Assembly (NCBI RefSeq): GCF_001720585.1
Contig: NZ_MABH01000112.1
Coordinates: 1-34,686, forward strand
Direction: 5' to 3'
Origin: Cereibacter johrii
Lineage (GTDB): Bacteria > Pseudomonadota > Alphaproteobacteria > Rhodobacterales > Rhodobacteraceae
DNA length: 34,686 nucleotides
Under the pieces are notes generated by a model. That model saw nothing but the letters and a program-made list of their open reading frames with translations. It did not search any database and was not told where the DNA came from. Positions 31,268-34,686 of this stretch are shown here, in pieces. A program made the position numbers and the translations under genes. Position 1 is the first letter of the stretch. Each line of letters starts with the position of its first letter.

Positions 31268-33313
31268 ATGCCCACCCCGCGCGAGCTTCTCCATTCGATC
31301 TTCGGCTTTTCCGACTTCCGGCCGGGGCAGGAAGAGATCGTCGAGGCGGTGCGGCAGGGGCAGAACACGCTGGCCATCATGCCGACGGGCGGCGGCAAGT
31401 CGCTCTGCTACCAGCTGCCCGCCCTCTCCCGCGAGGGGGTGACGCTCGTCGTCTCGCCGCTGATCGCGCTCATGCGCGATCAGGTGCGCTCGCTGCGCGA
31501 GGCGGGGGTCGAGGCCGGCGCGCTGACCTCGGGCAACACCGAGGCCGAGACGGACGAGGTGTTCCGGGCGCTCGACGAGGGCCGGATCAAGCTCCTCTAC
31601 ATGGCGCCCGAGCGGCTCGCCTCGGCCGGGGCCTTCGCGCTCTTGCGCCGGGTGGGGGTGGGGCTCATCGCGGTGGACGAGGCCCATTGCGTAAGCCAGT
31701 GGGGCCATGATTTCCGCCCCGATTACCTGCGCATCGGCGAACTGCGCCGCGCGCTCGACGTGCCGCTGGCGGCCTTCACCGCCACCGCCGACGCCGAGAC
31801 GCAGGAAGAGATCGTGGCGCGCCTCTTCGACGGCGTGGCGCCCGCCACCTTCCTGCGCGGCTTCGACCGTCCGAACATCCATCTGGCCTTCGCCGTCAAG
31901 GCGAGCCCGCGCCAGCAGATCCTGGCCTTCGCCGCCGCGCGCAAGGGCCGCTCGGGCATCGTCTATTGCGCCACCCGCGCCAAGACCGAAACGCTCGCCC
32001 AGGCGCTGCGCGAGGCGGGGCATTCCGCCTGCCACTACCACGGCGGGATGGAGGCCGACGACCGGCGCGCGGTCGAGATCCGCTTCCAGCAGGAAGACGG
32101 TCTCATCGTCGTGGCGACCATCGCCTTCGGCATGGGGATCGACAAGCCGGACATCCGCTGGGTCGCCCATGCCGACCTGCCGAAATCCATCGAGGGCTAT
32201 TATCAGGAGATCGGCCGCGCGGGCCGCGACGGCGCCCCGGCCGAGACGCTGACGCTCTACGGCCCCGACGACATCCGCCTGCGCCGCGCCCAGATCGACG
32301 AGGGGCTGGCCCCGCCCGACCGCAAGGCCGCCGATCATGCCCGGCTGAACGCGCTGCTGGGTCTGGCCGAGGCCACCGCCTGCCGGCGTCAGGTGCTGCT
32401 CGGCTATTTCGGCGAAAGCTCCGAACCTTGCGGCACCTGCGATCTCTGCGACCGCCCGGCCGAGCTCTTCGATGCGACCGAGGCGGTGCGCAAGGCGCTG
32501 TCGGCGATCCTGCGCACCGGCGAATGGTTCGGGACCGGCCATCTGATCGACATCCTGACCGGCACTGCGACCCAGAAGGTGCGCGACCGCGGCCATGACG
32601 GGCTGCCCACCTTCTCGGTCGGCCGGGATCTCTCGCGCCCGGCGTGGGAGGCGGTGTTCCGGCAGATGATGGGGCGCGATCTGGTGCGGCCCGATCCCGA
32701 ACGCCACGGCGCGCTGAAGATGACCGAGGCCGCCCGCCCCATCCTGCGCGGCGAAGAGCAGATCACGCTCCGCCGCGACACGGTGAAATCCGCCGCGGCC
32801 CGGCCGCAGGCCCGCGCGCTGATCTCCGAGGAGGATGCGCCGCTTCTGTCGGCGCTGAAGGCCAAGCGCCGGGCGCTGGCCGAGGCCGCGGGCGTGCCCG
32901 CCTATGTGATCTTCACCGACCGCACCCTGATCGAGATGGCCGAGCGCCGCCCGCGGACCCTCGACGAGATGGCGGGGATCACCGGCGTCGGGGCAAAGAA
33001 GCTCGAGAGTTACGGCGCGACCTTCCTTGCCGTCGTCACCGGCGAGGCCGAGGCCGCCATGCATCCCCAGCGGCGCCGTCTGGCGGGGCGGGGCGCGGCC
33101 GAGCTCTTCGACCGGCTGGCCGAGGCGCAGGTCGCGCTGATGCGCGGCGAGGACGGCACCGGCAAGCCCCTGAGCCTGCCGCAGAGCACGCTGCGCCGGA
33201 TCGCCGAGGCGCGGCCCACGACGCTCGCCGATCTCGACCGCGTGGGCGATCTCGGCGCGCAGAAGATCGAGCGCTTCGGCGAGGCCTTCCTCGACGTGCT
33301 GCGGGAGGCCTGA
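31268..33313 (+). CDS. recQ: ATP-dependent DNA helicase RecQ
   Basis: RecQ unwinds DNA 3'-5' in recombination and fork repair. The 681-residue product has Walker A GGGKS (41-45), DEAH (137-140), the aromatic-rich loop CVSQWGHDFRPDY (141-153), motif VI QEIGRAGRDG (313-322) and the RQC zinc site C372, C388, C391, C394. It ends with one clear HRDC domain (about 515-595, LISEEDAPLLSALKAKRRALAE...ITGVGAKKLESYG) and a second HRDC-like module (about 605-680, AELFDRLAEAQVAL...LDRVGDLGAQKIERFG). That is one more than E. coli RecQ (about 610 residues). The SD is weak. yaaA overlaps by one base (TGATG). Confidence 0.96.
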   Translation: MPTPRELLHSIFGFSDFRPGQEEIVEAVRQGQNTLAIMPTGGGKSLCYQLPALSREGVTLVVSPLIALMRDQVRSLREAGVEAGALTSGNTEAETDEVFRALDEGRIKLLYMAPERLASAGAFALLRRVGVGLIAVDEAHCVSQWGHDFRPDYLRIGELRRALDVPLAAFTATADAETQEEIVARLFDGVAPATFLRGFDRPNIHLAFAVKASPRQQILAFAAARKGRSGIVYCATRAKTETLAQALREAGHSACHYHGGMEADDRRAVEIRFQQEDGLIVVATIAFGMGIDKPDIRWVAHADLPKSIEGYYQEIGRAGRDGAPAETLTLYGPDDIRLRRAQIDEGLAPPDRKAADHARLNALLGLAEATACRRQVLLGYFGESSEPCGTCDLCDRPAELFDATEAVRKALSAILRTGEWFGTGHLIDILTGTATQKVRDRGHDGLPTFSVGRDLSRPAWEAVFRQMMGRDLVRPDPERHGALKMTEAARPILRGEEQITLRRDTVKSAAARPQARALISEEDAPLLSALKAKRRALAEAAGVPAYVIFTDRTLIEMAERRPRTLDEMAGITGVGAKKLESYGATFLAVVTGEAEAAMHPQRRRLAGRGAAELFDRLAEAQVALMRGEDGTGKPLSLPQSTLRRIAEARPTTLADLDRVGDLGAQKIERFGEAFLDVLREA

Positions 33314-34086
33314 TGCTCGCCGTCCTGTCCCCTGCCAAGCGCCTTGCGGCGCGGCCCGTCCTCGATCTGCCCGCGGATCTCGCGCCCTCCGAGCCGCGCC
33401 TGCAGGATCAGGCCGATGCGCTGGCGCGGGTCGCGCGCGATCTGACCGCGGCCGACCTGCGCCGGCTCATGCATATCTCCGAGCCGCTGGCCCGGCTGAA
33501 CGTGGCGCGCTTCGCGGAATTTCACGAAGCGCGAAATGCGGCCGTGCCGGCGGTCGCCTTGTTCGACGGCGACACCTATGCCGGTCTCGAGGCGCGGACC
33601 ATGGATGCGGATGCGCTCCGCTGGGCGCAGGACAGGATCTGCATCCTCTCGGGCCTCTACGGGCTCCTGCGTCCGCTCGACCGGATCCAGCCGCACCGGC
33701 TGGAGATGGGCACGCGGCTTGCGACCGAGCGCGGCGCGACGCTCTATGACTTCTGGGGCGACCGGATCGCCGAGGCCCTGAACACGCGCGCGGCAGAGAC
33801 AGGGGCGCGCGTCCTCGTGAACTGCGCCTCGGTCGAATATTTCACCGCCGCGGATCGCGCGGCGCTGACGCTCCTGGTCGTCACGCCCACCTTCCTGGAA
33901 GAGCGCAACGGCGAGCGCAAGATCGTGAGCTTCTGGGCCAAGCGCGCCCGGGGCGCCATGGCCCGCTTCATCGCCGAGAACCGGCTCGACGACCCGGCGG
34001 ACCTGCGCGGCTTCCGCGCGGGCGGCTATGCGTTCGAGCCCGACCTCTCCACCGACGAGCGCCCCGTCTTCCTGCGCGCGGGCTGA
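33313..34086 (+). CDS. yaaA: Peroxide-stress protein YaaA (DUF328)
   Basis: YaaA limits free iron and DNA damage during peroxide stress in E. coli and has been reported to bind DNA. The 257-residue product has the family N-terminus MLAVLSPAKRL, then the FDGDTYAGLEARTM segment, ILSGLYGLLRPLDRIQPHRLEMGTRL and VNCASVEYF. It ends with FWAKRARGAMARFI and GYAFEPDLSTDERPVFLR. The ATG shares its A with the recQ stop (TGATG), so translation is coupled. Linking a DNA helicase to an oxidative DNA-damage protein is biologically plausible. It converges on the receiver-domain gene. Confidence 0.94.
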   Translation: MLAVLSPAKRLAARPVLDLPADLAPSEPRLQDQADALARVARDLTAADLRRLMHISEPLARLNVARFAEFHEARNAAVPAVALFDGDTYAGLEARTMDADALRWAQDRICILSGLYGLLRPLDRIQPHRLEMGTRLATERGATLYDFWGDRIAEALNTRAAETGARVLVNCASVEYFTAADRAALTLLVVTPTFLEERNGERKIVSFWAKRARGAMARFIAENRLDDPADLRGFRAGGYAFEPDLSTDERPVFLRAG

Positions 34087-34160
34087 GGCGGCGCGCTCCC
34101 TTCCGGCTGGCAACCGACGCGGGCGCGCCCCCGCTTCCCCGGCGGTCATGGACCGTGATC

Positions 34161-34194
34161 CCGCGGGCGGTGCCGCGACGGCGCCCGCCCGCGG
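34161..34194. terminator. Long GC hairpin between yaaA and the receiver-domain gene
   Basis: CCGCGGGCGGTGCCG (34161-34175), loop CGA and CGGCGCCCGCCCGCGG (34179-34194) pair over 15 bp with one bulged C and one G-U. It sits in the middle of the 156-bp convergent gap. No T-run is present on either side; it is probably a bidirectional terminator or transcription barrier. Confidence 0.5.
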
Positions 34195-34242
34195 AGGCCG
34201 CGCCGTGCCTCCACCTCGCCGGCCCGGGCGAGACGCGGGGCT

Positions 34243-34686
34243 TCAGTCCGCTCCCTCGACCGGCACGGACTGGATGGGGCGGGTGCCTGCCGGACAAAAG
34301 GCCGCCAGCGTCTCGAGGATCATGGCCCGGCGCAGGGGTTTGGTGAGCGTCCGGTCGATGCCTGCGGCGGCACTGGCCCGGGCGTCGCTCTCGAGCGCAT
34401 GGGCCGTCAGCGCCACGATGGGCACATGGACGCCCCCACGCTCACGGGCGCGGATGGCGCGCGCCGCCGCCCGCCCGTCCATTTCCGGCATCGAGATGTC
34501 CATGAAGACGAGATCGGGCCGGATGCGGTCGTAAAGCTCCACCGCCTCGCGGCCGTTGTCGGCGAAGGTCAGCTCGATGTCGAGGTCTCGCACCATCTTG
34601 CCGAAGACGAGCTGGTTGGTGCGGTTGTCCTCGGCGGCCAGCACCCGCATCCGCCGGAGCGCCGGCACCGGCACGGGCGGCGGCCG
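34243..34686 (-). CDS. C-terminal receiver (REC) domain of a truncated signalling protein, probably a hybrid histidine kinase
   Basis: The frame is open to the right edge, so only the last 147 codons are seen. They form a complete REC domain: RVLAAEDNRTNQLVFGKMV (acidic pocket E-D), the phosphoacceptor in LVFMDISMPEMDG, the switch Thr in IVALTAHAL and the conserved Lys in RTLTKPLRR. The N-x-x-N-Q-x-V pattern after the acidic pair, and Pro-rich linker residues before it, are typical of REC domains fused to hybrid sensor kinases rather than of free-standing regulators. An internal GTG at 34674 could be a false start. The partner is outside the window. Confidence 0.85.
   Translation of the reverse strand, partial: RPPPVPVPALRRMRVLAAEDNRTNQLVFGKMVRDLDIELTFADNGREAVELYDRIRPDLVFMDISMPEMDGRAAARAIRARERGGVHVPIVALTAHALESDARASAAAGIDRTLTKPLRRAMILETLAAFCPAGTRPIQSVPVEGAD

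Noticed and set aside
33506-33533. 9-bp inverted repeat inside yaaA
   Set aside because: It lies within conserved coding sequence and may be chance or codon-driven. It is mentioned only for its likeness to 18394-18416.
1-34686. CRISPR arrays, insertion sequences, prophage or att sites
   Set aside because: No regularly spaced short repeats with unique spacers, no transposase or integrase reading frames, and no tRNA-linked direct repeats were seen. The tandem repeats present have no spacers.

Overview
The window is about 34.7 kb of very GC-rich, gene-dense bacterial chromosome. Codon bias, protein-level similarity and gene content (a thiBP pair under a TPP riboswitch, an IalB-type secreted protein, an R. 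etli-type asparaginase, an LpcC-like core glycosyltransferase and a single-chain HU) point to an alphaproteobacterium of the Rhodobacteraceae. Rhodobacter/Cereibacter sphaeroides or a close relative is the best guess, made from recall and not from a search. There are no phage genes, insertion sequences, CRISPR arrays, rRNA or tRNA genes. Most of the window is ordinary core chromosome.

Layout, left to right. (1) 1-1171: thiamine uptake, thiB with the first codons of thiP, behind a TPP riboswitch. (2) 1289-5231: aroC (+), a convergent EamA permease, HU with its own terminator, and AMP nucleosidase. (3) 5291-5510: a degenerate 67-bp tandem repeat. (4) 5568-9429: an atypical SDR, an asparaginase, an IalB-like secreted protein and rlmN. 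(5) 9444-13431: a YcaQ-type DNA glycosylase, a C40 peptidase coupled to an M17 aminopeptidase, and a small helical protein of unknown function. (6) 13570-15321: beta-carbonic anhydrase and asd, convergent on a perfect inverted repeat. (7) 15452-19671: a GT29 (sialyltransferase-like) enzyme and an LpcC-like GT4 in one operon, then two MFS permeases. (8) 20145-23415: a GH13 alpha-glucosidase tail to tail with a KDGal kinase and a sugar-dehydrogenase-like SDR that lacks the catalytic lysine. (9) 23607-25506: pncA-pncB for NAD salvage. (10) 25515-26845: arfB, a highly structured intergenic region with a probable small RNA, and a queuosine-precursor transporter. (11) 26905-30791: a phytase-like esterase, mepA, a UMF1 permease and a thioesterase whose 3' end is tandemly duplicated. 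(12) 30920-34686: yggT, recQ-yaaA, and the C-terminal receiver domain of a truncated signalling protein.

The most unusual item is the minus-strand region 25993-26211. It has a consensus -35 box, a Shine-Dalgarno of 15 bases fully complementary to the usual 16S rRNA 3' end, an 18-codon GTG-initiated mini-ORF, a central hairpin, a distal anti-SD that can pair over 15 positions with the SD and start codon, and a terminator hairpin. It reads as a self-contained regulatory RNA of about 185 nt, possibly dual-function.
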